Positions 54,358 to 63,305 of a DNA stretch of 64,000 nucleotides are shown piece by piece. Source of the DNA: Kocuria rosea subsp. polaris (GTDB lineage: Bacteria; Actinomycetota; Actinomycetes; Actinomycetales; Micrococcaceae); contig MLDA01000005.1 in the NCBI GenBank assembly GCA_023896275.1, positions 109,693-173,692 on the forward strand, in the 5' to 3' direction. A model generated the notes under the pieces. The model worked only from the letters and a program-made list of their open reading frames with translations. It did no database searches and was not told where the DNA came from. The position numbers and the translations under genes are program-made. Numbering within the stretch: the first letter of the stretch is position 1; every line of letters starts with the position of its first letter.

Positions 54358-55674
54358 TCAATCGGTGACGAATTCGGTCGGGATGACCGGTTCTCCCCGC
54401 TGCATCTTGCGCGCGATGCCGGGCAGCTCGCCGATGCTGGCCGTGTGCCGCGCGGTAGCCTTCCGAACGCCGTCGGCCCCCGTATAGGAGGCGTCGACGC
54501 GGCCGGCCTCGACGAGTCGGACCATGAGGTCGCGATCGTTCTCGTCCGCTGACGGGCGCCGGCCGATGCCGACGAGCTCGGCCGTCGCGCGCCCGCGGCG
54601 GTCCAGTTGGCGCACGGCCTGCTTGCGACCGCCCACGCTGGCCTTATTCTTCGCCGCCTTGGCGACGTCAACGTACTCCCCGTCGTCGTTCTGTCGGCTC
54701 ACGAGCTTGTAGACCATCGACGCCGTGGGTGCGCCCGAGCCGGTCACGAGTGAGGTGCCGACGCCGTACGCGTCGACGGGCGCGGACTGCAGCGACGCGA
54801 TCGCGTGTTCGTCCAGATCGCTTGTGACCATGATCCGCGTGTTGTAGTTGCCCAACTCGTCGAGCAGGCCGCGGACCCAGCGGGCCTGGTCGACGAGGTC
54901 GCCCGAGTCGAGGCGGACGGCGCCCAGCTCCGGGCCGGCCACCTCGACGGCGGTGCGTACGCCTTCCTCGACGTCGTAGGTGTCCACAAGCAGCGTGGTC
55001 CCGCGACCTAGCGACGCGACCTGGGCCTCGAAAGCGGCCCGCTCGGAGTCGTGCAGGAGCGTGAACGAGTGCGCGGCTGTGCCGACGGTCTTGAGCCCGT
55101 AGCGGAATCCTGCCTCGAGGTTGGAGGTGGCCTCGAAGCCGGCAATGACGGCGGCCCGGGCCGCGGCGACGGCGGACTCCTCCTGGGTGCGGCGCGAGCC
55201 CATCTCGACACACGGGCGGCCGTGGGCCGCAGCGACCATGCGAGAGGCTGCAGAGGCGATCGCGGAGTCGTGGTTGAGCACGGAGAGGACGAATGTCTCG
55301 AGCACGCAGGCCTCGGCGAACGTGGACTCGACGACGAGGATGGGGGAGTTGGGGAAGTAGAGCTCGCCCTCGGGGTAGCCGTAGATGTCGCCCGTGAACT
55401 CGAAGTCACGCAGATAGTCGATCGTCTCGTCATTGACGATGCACTGATCGGAGAGGTAGTCGAGCTGGTCGGTCTCGAACCGAAAATTCGCCAGGCCCTC
55501 GAGCACCCGGCCCGTTCCGGCCACGACGCCGTAGCGGCGACCCTCGGGCAGCCGGCGTGCGAAGGCCTCGAAAACCGATCTACGGTGGGCCGCGCCCGAG
55601 CGCAGCGACGCTTGGAGCATGGTCAGCTCGTACTGGTCCGTGAAAAGCGCTGTCGGCTGCTGCGGCATGGGCAT
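54358..55674 (-). CDS. pncB: Nicotinate phosphoribosyltransferase
   Basis: This 438-residue enzyme joins nicotinate and PRPP to form nicotinate mononucleotide. It has the N-terminal FTDQYELTMLQASLRSG, the GSRRTQEESAVAAARAA region, VDTYDVEEGVRTA, and AVRLDSGDL with the phosphate-binding GVGTSLVTGSGAP. The ATG at 55674 has AGGAG six bases before it; longer in-frame starts would read through the promoter region. Confidence 0.95.
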   Translation of the reverse strand: MPMPQQPTALFTDQYELTMLQASLRSGAAHRRSVFEAFARRLPEGRRYGVVAGTGRVLEGLANFRFETDQLDYLSDQCIVNDETIDYLRDFEFTGDIYGYPEGELYFPNSPILVVESTFAEACVLETFVLSVLNHDSAIASAASRMVAAAHGRPCVEMGSRRTQEESAVAAARAAVIAGFEATSNLEAGFRYGLKTVGTAAHSFTLLHDSERAAFEAQVASLGRGTTLLVDTYDVEEGVRTAVEVAGPELGAVRLDSGDLVDQARWVRGLLDELGNYNTRIMVTSDLDEHAIASLQSAPVDAYGVGTSLVTGSGAPTASMVYKLVSRQNDDGEYVDVAKAAKNKASVGGRKQAVRQLDRRGRATAELVGIGRRPSADENDRDLMVRLVEAGRVDASYTGADGVRKATARHTASIGELPGIARKMQRGEPVIPTEFVTD

Positions 55675-55729
55675 GGAAAGCTCCTGTGGTTCGGCACTCG
55701 TCGGGCGGTCGAGGCGCGCCCGGGAATCC

Positions 55730-55735
55730 ACTCTA
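55730..55735 (-). promoter_or_regulatory. -10 hexamer of the pncB-pncA promoter
   Basis: TAGAGT on the minus strand lies 56 bases before the pncB ATG, giving a normal leader with a ribosome site. Confidence 0.45.
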
Positions 55736-55800
55736 CTCATCGCCGGCGCAAGGGCGCGCGCCGGCCGCACCGCCGGGGTGAAGGACGCCGAGAGAAGAAC

Positions 55801-55806
55801 TAGACT
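55801..55806 (+). promoter_or_regulatory. -10 hexamer for leaderless clpS
   Basis: TAGACT ends six bases before the clpS ATG at 55813. Confidence 0.6.
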
Positions 55807-55812
55807 GGAATA

Positions 55813-56124
55813 ATGCCCATGATGAGTCCCGAGACCGTCGATCGCACTGAAGCTGAGGCCGAGACCGCCGAGGCGACGGAGCTCGACGTCCCTTACGTCC
55901 TGATCGTCTGGAACGACCCCGTCAACCTGATGAGTTACGTCAGCTACGTCTTCCGCAGCTACTTCGGGTATCCGAAGGGCAAAGCCGACGAGCTGATGAT
56001 GCAGGTGCACAACGCGGGCAAGGCCGTTGTAGCCACGGGCTCGCGCGAAAAGATTGAGGCGGACGTGTCGGCGATGCACGGGTTCGGCCTCTGGGCGACG
56101 CTCCAGCGGGCGGACAACGTCTGA
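55813..56124 (+). CDS. clpS: ATP-dependent Clp protease adaptor ClpS
   Basis: This 103-residue adaptor delivers N-degron proteins to ClpC/ClpP. The core has PYVLIVWNDPVNLMSYVSYV and the MMQVHNAGKAVVATGSREK ligand-binding region, after an acidic N-terminal tail. Its stop overlaps the DUF2017 start (TGATGG, one base). clpS-DUF2017-murI is a common actinobacterial order. Confidence 0.95.
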   Translation: MPMMSPETVDRTEAEAETAEATELDVPYVLIVWNDPVNLMSYVSYVFRSYFGYPKGKADELMMQVHNAGKAVVATGSREKIEADVSAMHGFGLWATLQRADNV

Positions 56125-56822
56125 TGGCGCGCGCATTCAGGAACTCCCCGCGGGGGATCGTCGGCCAGCTCGAGCGCACCGAGCGGGATTTGCTGCGCAA
56201 CCTCTTCGACGACGTCGTCATCATGCTCGAGCCCGACGACGCCGACGCGCCGCTCGAGGACGCGCCCGGGAAACGGCTAAGCCCCGAGGAGCCTTCGGCC
56301 CCCGCGCAGGATGCCGCACTCCAGGCCACCGACGGCGAATCGGAGCAGGCGCCGGAGCCCGCGCGCGACCCGCTCTGGGCGCTGACGGGCCTGTCACCCG
56401 AGGACTTCGGCGATGGTGAGACTCCCGCGCTGGAGCCGCCGTCGGACCCGGCCGTGCTGCGCCTGTTGCCGGACGCCGTGCGCGACGACCCGGAGGCGTC
56501 GGCCGCGTTCCGCGCGATGACGGAGCGCGGGCTGCGGCAGTCGAAGGTCGCGGCGCTGCGCGCGGCGACGATGGTGCTGGAGTCCGCGCACATCGTGCTC
56601 GACGAGGCGGCCGCCCAGCGGTTCGCGGCCGCCCTCAACGACGTCCGGCTGGTCCTCGCCGAACGCCTCGACATCCGGACGGACGCCGACTCGGAGCGCG
56701 TGCACGGCGTCGACGACTGGGCCGACGCCGAGTCGATCGACGACTACCTCGCCCTGGTGTACAACTTCGTCAGCTGGGTGCAGGAGAGCCTGATGCAGGC
56801 CCTGCTCGAGACCCTCGATTAG
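56124..56822 (+). CDS. DUF2017 family protein
   Basis: This 232-residue protein follows clpS directly and has the typical RAFRNSPRGIVGQLERTERD start and LPDAVRDDPEASAAFRAMTE segment. A low-complexity Ala/Glu/Pro stretch separates two conserved parts. The function is unknown; constant association with clpS suggests a role in proteolysis. Confidence 0.87.
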   Translation: MARAFRNSPRGIVGQLERTERDLLRNLFDDVVIMLEPDDADAPLEDAPGKRLSPEEPSAPAQDAALQATDGESEQAPEPARDPLWALTGLSPEDFGDGETPALEPPSDPAVLRLLPDAVRDDPEASAAFRAMTERGLRQSKVAALRAATMVLESAHIVLDEAAAQRFAAALNDVRLVLAERLDIRTDADSERVHGVDDWADAESIDDYLALVYNFVSWVQESLMQALLETLD

Positions 56823-56858
56823 GCGCGGGGCAATGCCCATCATCACGCCGCCGTCGGA

Positions 56859-56864
56859 TATTCT
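56859..56864 (+). promoter_or_regulatory. -10 hexamer for leaderless murI
   Basis: TATTCT ends eight bases before the murI ATG at 56873. Confidence 0.55.
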
Positions 56865-56872
56865 GATTCATC

Positions 56873-57814
56873 ATGGCAGTTGAATCATTCGCCGAACGGC
56901 CCGTCTCCACCGTCGAACGGGAGCTGCGCGCGTCGGCACCCATCGGGATCTTCGATTCGGGCGTGGGCGGGCTGACCGTCTCGCGGGCCGTCATCGATCA
57001 GCTGCCCGGGGAGTCCACCCTCTACGTCGGCGACACGGCGCGCAGCCCTTACGGGCCGCTGCCCATCGCCGAGGTCCGGGCCAACGCGCTCGGGATCATG
57101 GACGAGCTCGTCGACTCCGGCGTGAAGCTGCTCGTCATCGCGTGCAACTCCGCCTCCGCGGCCGTCCTCCGCGACGCGCGTGAACGTTACACCGCCCGCT
57201 ACGGCATCCCCGTGGTCGAGGTCATCCAGCCGGCCGTGCGCCGCGCCGTCGCCGCGACCCGCAACGGGCGCATCGGCGTCATCGGCACCGCCGCGACCGT
57301 CGGCTCGCGGGCCTACGAGGACGCCTTCGCGGCCGCACCGCAGCTGGAGATCACCTCGGCCGCGTGCCCGCGCTTCGTCGAATTCGTCGAGCGCGGGATT
57401 ACGACGGGAGACGAACTGCTCGCGACGGCGGAGGAATACCTGGCCCCGCTCAAGGCGGCCGACGTCGACACCCTTGTGCTCGGCTGCACGCATTACCCGC
57501 TGCTCACGGGCGTGCTCTCCTACGTCATGGGGGACCGGGTCACGCTCGTCTCCTCGGCTGAGGAGACCGCCAAAGACGTCTACTCAGCCCTGGTGCGCTC
57601 GGGTCTCTCCCGCGTCGAAGCGGCAGCGCCGAGTCATCATTTCATCGCGACCGGCGACGCGGGTACGTTTGAGGCGTTGGCGCGACGGTTCCTCGGGCCC
57701 GAGGTCCTCGGCGTCGAGCACGTGGAGCATGTCGCGGCGAGGTACCCGACGGGGTCGATAGCCAAGGTGACTCCTGAAATGATCGAACGGGCGTCGGTAG
57801 GAAGAGGATCATGA
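56873..57814 (+). CDS. murI: Glutamate racemase
   Basis: This 313-residue enzyme supplies D-glutamate for peptidoglycan. It has [14 protein letters not shown] and the two catalytic cysteines in [10 protein letters not shown] and [11 protein letters not shown]. About 20 extra residues precede the conserved IGIFDSG. It overlaps the next gene by four bases. Confidence 0.95.
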   Translation: MAVESFAERPVSTVERELRASAPIGIFDSGVGGLTVSRAVIDQLPGESTLYVGDTARSPYGPLPIAEVRANALGIMDELVDSGVKLLVIACNSASAAVLRDARERYTARYGIPVVEVIQPAVRRAVAATRNGRIGVIGTAATVGSRAYEDAFAAAPQLEITSAACPRFVEFVERGITTGDELLATAEEYLAPLKAADVDTLVLGCTHYPLLTGVLSYVMGDRVTLVSSAEETAKDVYSALVRSGLSRVEAAAPSHHFIATGDAGTFEALARRFLGPEVLGVEHVEHVAARYPTGSIAKVTPEMIERASVGRGS

Positions 57815-58719
57815 AACTGACCATCATCGGCTGCACGGGGTCCTTCCCCGGGCCCGGATCGCCCGCGTCCTGTTATCTCGTGAGCGCCTTCGACGGCGAA
57901 CGTGACTGGCAGATCCTGCTCGACCTCGGTTCCGGCGCCGTCGGAGTGCTGCAGCGCTACACGGACTTGCGCGACCTCGACGGCGTGCTCATCACGCACC
58001 TGCACCCCGACCACTTCATGGACCTGTGCGGCATGCACGTCGCGATCCGCTGGGACCCGAAGAAGTGGGGCCGCGACCGGATGCTCGTCTGGGGTCCCGA
58101 GGCCACCGAGAACCGGATCGGCACCGCGTACGGTCTGGCGCCGGAAGATCCCGAGGGCATGCACAAGGACTTCGACTTCCAGTCGTGGAAGGCGCTCGAG
58201 CCGATCGAGATCGGCCCGTTCCGGATCACGCCCTACCCGGTGCGCCACCCGATCGAGGAGGCATACGCCCTGCGGGTGGAGGCCACTGAGCCCGTCGCTG
58301 ACGGGTCGATGATGACGTCGGTGCTCACGTACTCCGGGGACACCGACTCGTGCGAAGGGCTCATCGAGGCCGCTCGCGGCGCCGACATCTTCCTCTGCGA
58401 GGCCGCCTTCGAGGAGGGCCGCGACGACCACATCGAGGGGGTTCACCTCACGGGCAAGCGGGCCGGCGAAGTAGCCACTGCGGCCGGGGTACACCGTCTG
58501 CTCCTCACGCACATCCCGGTGTGGACGGATATCAACACCGTGGTCAACGAGGCCAGCGAGGTGTACGACGGCGGCATCGCGGTCGCGGTCTCGGGCGTCA
58601 CCTACGGCGTCTGGTCCGGCAACCGCCTCGGCGACCCGAAGGCCATGCCGACGGCCCCGGTCGCGCTGATCCGCGCGGACCCCAAGCAGCGCACGTGGCC
58701 GGGCCGGCCGGGCCGCTGA
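57811..58719 (+). CDS. Metallo-beta-lactamase-fold cyclic nucleotide phosphodiesterase (Rv1339-like)
   Basis: This 302-residue protein has the metal motif [27 protein letters not shown] and [11 protein letters not shown]. Order and sequence match Rv1339 of M. tuberculosis, reported as an atypical class II cAMP phosphodiesterase. The substrate in this organism is not shown. The C-terminal 25 residues are basic and variable. Confidence 0.85.
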   Translation: MKLTIIGCTGSFPGPGSPASCYLVSAFDGERDWQILLDLGSGAVGVLQRYTDLRDLDGVLITHLHPDHFMDLCGMHVAIRWDPKKWGRDRMLVWGPEATENRIGTAYGLAPEDPEGMHKDFDFQSWKALEPIEIGPFRITPYPVRHPIEEAYALRVEATEPVADGSMMTSVLTYSGDTDSCEGLIEAARGADIFLCEAAFEEGRDDHIEGVHLTGKRAGEVATAAGVHRLLLTHIPVWTDINTVVNEASEVYDGGIAVAVSGVTYGVWSGNRLGDPKAMPTAPVALIRADPKQRTWPGRPGR

Positions 58720-58742
58720 TCCTTTCCGCGGGCACGTGCACC

Positions 58743-58748
58743 TAGACT
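58743..58748 (+). promoter_or_regulatory. -10 hexamer for leaderless rph
   Basis: TAGACT ends seven bases before the ATG at 58756. Confidence 0.6.
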
Positions 58749-58755
58749 GGTGGGT

Positions 58756-59535
58756 ATGATTTCCTCCCCGCAGACCACCACCGGTTCCAGCGCGCCCACC
58801 GCCGTCGTCCGAGAGGACGGCCGGGCGTGCGATCAGCTCCGTCCGATCACCATCACGCGCGCCTGGTCGGCGCAGGCCGAGGGCTCGGCCCTCATCGAAT
58901 TCGGCAACACACGGGTGCTCTGCACGGCGTCGCTGACCGAGGGGGTGCCGCGCTGGCTCAAAGGCGAGGGCAAGGGCTGGGTCACCGCCGAGTACGCGAT
59001 GCTGCCGCGCGCAACCAACACGCGCAGCTCGCGCGAGTCCGTGAAGGGCAAGATCGGCGGCCGAACGCACGAGATCTCCCGCCTGATCGGGCGCTCGCTG
59101 CGCTCGATCATCGACACCAAAGCCCTCGGCGAGAACACGATCGTGCTGGACTGCGATGTGCTCCAGGCCGACGGCGGCACCCGCACCGCGGCGATCACGG
59201 GCGCCTTCGTCGCGCTGGCCGAAGCGATTAAGTGGGCGCGTGAGCAGGGCCTGATCAAGAAGAACGCCCAGGTGCTCACGGACACCGTCTCCGCCGTGTC
59301 GGTCGGCATCATCGACGGCACCCCGATGCTCGATCTGCCCTACGTGGAGGACGTGCGCGCCGAGACGGACATGAACGTCGTCGTCACCGGATCCGGGGAC
59401 TTCGTCGAGGTCCAGGGCACCGCCGAGGGTGCGCCGTTTAAGCGGGAGGAGCTCGACGCGCTGTTGGACCTGGCACTGCTGGGCACCGCGGAGCTGACCC
59501 GCATTCAGCGCGAGGTGCTCGAGGCCGGCGCGTGA
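58756..59535 (+). CDS. rph: Ribonuclease PH
   Basis: This 259-residue phosphorolytic exoribonuclease trims tRNA 3-prime ends. It has [38 protein letters not shown] and the [19 protein letters not shown] catalytic region. ATG 58756 fits a leaderless start; GTG 58750 lies only one base after the hexamer. It overlaps rdgB by four bases. Confidence 0.96.
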   Translation: MISSPQTTTGSSAPTAVVREDGRACDQLRPITITRAWSAQAEGSALIEFGNTRVLCTASLTEGVPRWLKGEGKGWVTAEYAMLPRATNTRSSRESVKGKIGGRTHEISRLIGRSLRSIIDTKALGENTIVLDCDVLQADGGTRTAAITGAFVALAEAIKWAREQGLIKKNAQVLTDTVSAVSVGIIDGTPMLDLPYVEDVRAETDMNVVVTGSGDFVEVQGTAEGAPFKREELDALLDLALLGTAELTRIQREVLEAGA

Positions 59536-60155
59536 GCGGGCCCCGGCTGGTCCTCGCGACCCACAACCAGGGCAAGGTTCGGGAGCTGCGTGAGCTGTTG
59601 CGCGGCCAGGTCGAGGGTCTCGATGTCGACACGCAGGTCGTCGACGCCGCGGCCGTAGGGGCACCGGACGTCGTCGAGGACGGCGTGACGTTCGAGGAGA
59701 ACTCGCTGCTGAAGGCCAGCGCCGTGGCCGAAGCTACGGGCCTGCTGGCGATCGCCGATGATTCCGGCCTGTCGGTCGACGTCATGGGCGGGGCGCCGGG
59801 CATCTTCTCGGCGCGCTGGTCCGGACGCCACGGCGACGACGTCGCCAACCTCGAACTCCTGCTGGCACAGGTCGCCGACATCGGCGACGGGCACCGGGGA
59901 GCGGCATTCGTGTGCGCGGCAGCCCTAGCGGACCCCGCCGGGGCGACCGCGGTCCGCGTCGGGCGTCTTGAGGGCACCCTGCTGCGCGAGCCGCGCGGTA
60001 CCGGCGGGTTCGGCTACGACCCGATCCTGCAGCCGGCCGGGCAGACGCGCAGCTGCGCAGAGCTCGAGCCGGCGGAGAAGAACGCCATCAGCCACCGGGG
60101 CCAGGCATTCCGCGCCCTGCTGCCAGACATCGTGGCAGCCCTGAACCGCGTCTGA
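59532..60155 (+). CDS. rdgB: RdgB/HAM1 non-canonical purine NTP pyrophosphatase
   Basis: This 207-residue house-cleaning enzyme hydrolyses dITP, XTP and similar nucleotides. It has [36 protein letters not shown] and [12 protein letters not shown]. The GTG start lies in a GTGA overlap with rph. Confidence 0.95.
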   Translation: MSGPRLVLATHNQGKVRELRELLRGQVEGLDVDTQVVDAAAVGAPDVVEDGVTFEENSLLKASAVAEATGLLAIADDSGLSVDVMGGAPGIFSARWSGRHGDDVANLELLLAQVADIGDGHRGAAFVCAAALADPAGATAVRVGRLEGTLLREPRGTGGFGYDPILQPAGQTRSCAELEPAEKNAISHRGQAFRALLPDIVAALNRV

Positions 60156-60199
60156 GATACGACGGCGTCGCCTGCGGGCGCGCCAGATGAGCAAGGTCT

Positions 60200-61204
60200 A
60201 TGAGTTACGACTTCACCGCCATTGACTTCGAAACGGCCAACGGCTTCCGCGGATCGCCGTGCAGCGTCGGGGTGATCAAGGTGCGTTCCGGCGAGATCGT
60301 CGACGAGCGGCTCTGGATGATGCGCCCGCCCGAGGGCTTTGATCACTTCGATCCGCGCAACGTCCAGATCCACGGCGTCACGCCCGAGATGGTCGCCGCG
60401 GCGCCCCGGTTCGGGGAGATCTTCGCGGAGATGAACGCGATGATCGGCGGGGACCTCGTGGTCGCCCACAACGCGGCGTTCGACCTGGGCGTGATCCGCT
60501 CGGCTCTCGAGGTCTCGGGGCTGGACGCGCCCGGGTACCGGCACGCCTGCACCGTGATCCTCTCGCGCCGCAGCTACAACCTGGCCTCCTACTCGCTGCC
60601 GTTCGTCGCCGAGGCGGCCGGCACGCCGCTGCGGAACCATCACGACGCACTCGAGGACGCGCGCGCCTGCGCCGGAGTCATGATCGACATCGGTCGGATC
60701 CACGGCGTGCAACGGCCAGAGGAGCTGGAGGTGCAGCTCGGTGCCGGCTTCAGCGCGGCGGCACCGTACCGCATCGGGGACCCGCTCTCCCGTGCGACCC
60801 AGGACGCTCAGAATTGGAAGGCCAGCGGCGCGATGGTGCCCAAGCAGCCCGAGTGGGCCGTCTGGCCGCAGGAGGGCAGTAACCCGGCGCCGAACCCCGA
60901 CGCCGACCCGTCGCACCCGCTCTTCGGCGAGAACGTCGTCTTCACCGGCAACCTCGGCATCAGCCGGCAGGACGCGAAGAACCGGGCAGCCGACGCGGGC
61001 GCGTCCACCGCGAGCCGCGTGACCCGCAAGACCACGGTGCTCGTCGTCGGTGACGGTTTCGTCGCGAGCGACCTCACCTCCGGCCGGCTGACGTCCAAGG
61101 CCCGCGACGTGCTCAAGAAGCGCGAGAACGGCCAGCGAATTGAGGTCGTCGCCGAGGGCGAATTCCTGCAGATGGTCGGCGGCGCCTGGCCCGCCACCGT
61201 CTGA
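60200..61204 (+). CDS. 3-prime-5-prime exonuclease with C-terminal BRCT domain
   Basis: In this 334-residue protein, residues 1-170 form a DnaQ-type exonuclease with AIDFETANG (Exo I), VVAHNAAFDLGVI (Exo II) and HHDALEDARACAGV (Exo III). Residues from about 235 form a BRCT domain (LFGENVVFTGNLGISRQDA, TTVLVVGDGF). The fusion suggests recruitment to repair sites. Such actinobacterial proteins are known but poorly characterised. Confidence 0.9.
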   Translation: MSYDFTAIDFETANGFRGSPCSVGVIKVRSGEIVDERLWMMRPPEGFDHFDPRNVQIHGVTPEMVAAAPRFGEIFAEMNAMIGGDLVVAHNAAFDLGVIRSALEVSGLDAPGYRHACTVILSRRSYNLASYSLPFVAEAAGTPLRNHHDALEDARACAGVMIDIGRIHGVQRPEELEVQLGAGFSAAAPYRIGDPLSRATQDAQNWKASGAMVPKQPEWAVWPQEGSNPAPNPDADPSHPLFGENVVFTGNLGISRQDAKNRAADAGASTASRVTRKTTVLVVGDGFVASDLTSGRLTSKARDVLKKRENGQRIEVVAEGEFLQMVGGAWPATV

Positions 61205-61220
61205 CGACTGGGGCAGGCGC

Positions 61221-62063
61221 CTAGGCGGCGAACACGAGGCGGCGCCAGCGCTGCGCGGCCGCGAGCACGACGGCGGCGCCCGGCCGCTGCTCCCAGCCGT
61301 CCCCGAGCGCTGCGGTGCCTCGCGCGGCCCCGCACAGCGCGGCCGCCAGCATCCGTACGGCCCCAGCGGTGTGCGTGCTGGCCGCGTCCGCGGCCGCGGA
61401 GTGCCGCGCAGCCGCCGACGCGGCCGTGCGGAGCTGGGCGCCGATCTCGTCCTCGGGGGTCTGCTCGCCGAGCTCGTGCAGCGCCTCCAGCGGGTCGGCC
61501 GCTGCTAGCAGCTCGAACACGGCCGGGCCGAGGGCGGCCGCCGCGTCGAACGTGCTCCGCGGGGCCACGAGCGCCGCGGCGTCGACCGCGAGCTTGCGCC
61601 GGGTACCCGGCGTGACGTGCGGGAGCAGGCCCGGCACGGTGGCGCACAGCAACGCCCAGCCGGCGGCACCGTCGTCCTGCTGGGGGCGCTGCGGCGTGCC
61701 CATGTCCGGACGCGAGACCACGGCCAGGAGGGCGGGGTCTGCGCCGCCGCCCGCCGGGGCCACGGGGGCGAGCTCGTCGTCGATCATCCGGGTGAGCGGC
61801 TCGGGGGCACCGGGCGGGAAGGCCCCGGTCACGGTGCGGTGCCAGCGCAGTGCGGCGAGCCACATGCAGGCGGCCTCGTCGCTGCCGACGCCGTCGTTGG
61901 CCCACTCGACCGCCTCGAGCAGCCCGTCGGCGAGGTAAAGCGGGAGCAGGGCGTGCGGGTCCAGACCGTCCGCGGGTCCGACGACTGCGGGCGCGGCCAG
62001 CAGCGCCGTCGCGCGGTCCATGAACTGGTCGGGATCGAGGTTGGGGGAAGCAGAGGAAGTCAC
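61221..62063 (-). CDS. Degenerate ADP-ribosylglycohydrolase (DraG)-like protein
   Basis: The 280 residues contain LYLADGLLEAVEWANDGVGS and CMWLAALRWH, which correspond to the helix and WLxWLR region just after the metal site of DraG-family proteins. STHTAGAVRMLAAALCGAAR stands where the second motif (SGDSDSTGAIAGNLLGA-like) should be. The first metal motif would be TDDT but here reads LDPH, and the second has lost its aspartates. Family assignment is by pattern; loss of activity is inference. The protein is Ala-rich. The GTG start is leaderless in type. Confidence 0.6.
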   Translation of the reverse strand: MTSSASPNLDPDQFMDRATALLAAPAVVGPADGLDPHALLPLYLADGLLEAVEWANDGVGSDEAACMWLAALRWHRTVTGAFPPGAPEPLTRMIDDELAPVAPAGGGADPALLAVVSRPDMGTPQRPQQDDGAAGWALLCATVPGLLPHVTPGTRRKLAVDAAALVAPRSTFDAAAALGPAVFELLAAADPLEALHELGEQTPEDEIGAQLRTAASAAARHSAAADAASTHTAGAVRMLAAALCGAARGTAALGDGWEQRPGAAVVLAAAQRWRRLVFAA

Positions 62064-62069
62064 CGCACC

Positions 62070-62075
62070 ATTCTA
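62070..62075 (-). promoter_or_regulatory. -10 hexamer for the leaderless DraG-like gene
   Basis: TAGAAT on the minus strand ends six bases before the GTG at 62063. Confidence 0.55.
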
Positions 62076-62129
62076 CGTACGGGCACCGGGCGGGGGGACG
62101 CCCTGCCCCATTCCGCGGGCGGCGCGACA

Positions 62130-62135
62130 TAGGCT
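62130..62135 (+). promoter_or_regulatory. -10 hexamer for leaderless sbcD
   Basis: TAGGCT ends six bases before the sbcD ATG at 62142. Confidence 0.55.
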
Positions 62136-62141
62136 GAAACC

Positions 62142-63305
62142 ATGAAGATCCTGCACACCTCGGACTGGCACCTGGGCCGCTCGTTCCACGGCACGGGGAT
62201 GGAAGCGGCCCAGCGCCGCTTCATCGACGAACTCGTCACCTGCGTGCGGGACGAGGCAGTCGACGTGGTCCTCATCTCCGGCGACGTCTACGACCGGGCG
62301 ATGCCTGGCGTCGACGTGGTCTCGCTGTTCGACGACGCCCTCGTCCGGATGCGTGCGGCCGGGGCACAAGTGGTGGTCACGAGCGGCAACCACGACTCCG
62401 CAATCCGGCTCGGCTTCGGCGCGCGGCTGCTGTCGGCCGGGGGCGTGTTCGTCCGGACCGAGGTCGCCACGGCGGCGGAACCGGTGGTGTTCGACGCTGA
62501 CGACCACGAGGTCGCGGTGTACCCACTGCCGTACCTCGAGCCGCGCATGGTCCGGGAGGACCTCGGCGTCGAGGCGACCGGGCACCAGCCCGTTGTCGAC
62601 GTCGTCCTCGAGCGGGTGCGCGCGGACCTGAAGGAGCGGCGCCGGGGCGGCGGCAAACCCGTGGTGTCGGTCGTCATGGCGCATGTTTTCGCGTCCGGCG
62701 GCGACCCCTCGGAAAGCGAACGGCAGCTGAGCATCGGTGGCGTCGACCGCGTCTCTGTGGCCTGCTTCGAGGACTTCGACTACGCCGCGCTGGGGCACCT
62801 GCACGGGCGGCAGCGGCTCGCCGACAACGTGCGCTACTCCGGCTCGCCCATCGCCTACTCGTTCTCGGAGGAGCACCACGTCAAGGGGGCCTGGCTCGTC
62901 GAGACCGGTCCGGGCGGCGTGGCGGGCGTCGCGGCCCGGGACTGGTTGCCCGAGCGGCCGCTGGCGACGCTCGTCGGCGACCTCGCCGAGCTCGAGGCCA
63001 GCGCCGACTACGAGTACGCCGAGGCGGCATTCTGCCAGATCACGGTGACCGACCCGGAGCGGCCGGCAAAGGCGCTCGAGCGGCTGCGCGCCCGGTTCCC
63101 GCACCTGCTTAAGCTCGTGTTCGAGCCGCGCGACCGGGACGCGGACGCCTCGACCTACGCGGCGCGCGTCGCCGCCGCCAAAGATCCGGTCCACGTGACC
63201 GGGGACTTCGTTTCGCACGTGCGCCAGCGCGGTCTCGACCCCGCCGAGACCGCCGAGATCGAGGAGGCCTTCGCGGCTGCCCGGGAAGCGGAGGCGGCCC
63301 GATGA
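62142..63305 (+). CDS. sbcD: Exonuclease SbcCD, nuclease subunit D
   Basis: This 387-residue Mre11-type phosphoesterase has LHTSDWHLGRSFHG, LISGDVYDRAMPGVD, TSGNHDSAIRLGF and YAALGHLHGRQ. With SbcC it opens hairpins and trims DNA ends. It overlaps sbcC by four bases. Confidence 0.96.
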   Translation: MKILHTSDWHLGRSFHGTGMEAAQRRFIDELVTCVRDEAVDVVLISGDVYDRAMPGVDVVSLFDDALVRMRAAGAQVVVTSGNHDSAIRLGFGARLLSAGGVFVRTEVATAAEPVVFDADDHEVAVYPLPYLEPRMVREDLGVEATGHQPVVDVVLERVRADLKERRRGGGKPVVSVVMAHVFASGGDPSESERQLSIGGVDRVSVACFEDFDYAALGHLHGRQRLADNVRYSGSPIAYSFSEEHHVKGAWLVETGPGGVAGVAARDWLPERPLATLVGDLAELEASADYEYAEAAFCQITVTDPERPAKALERLRARFPHLLKLVFEPRDRDADASTYAARVAAAKDPVHVTGDFVSHVRQRGLDPAETAEIEEAFAAAREAEAAR

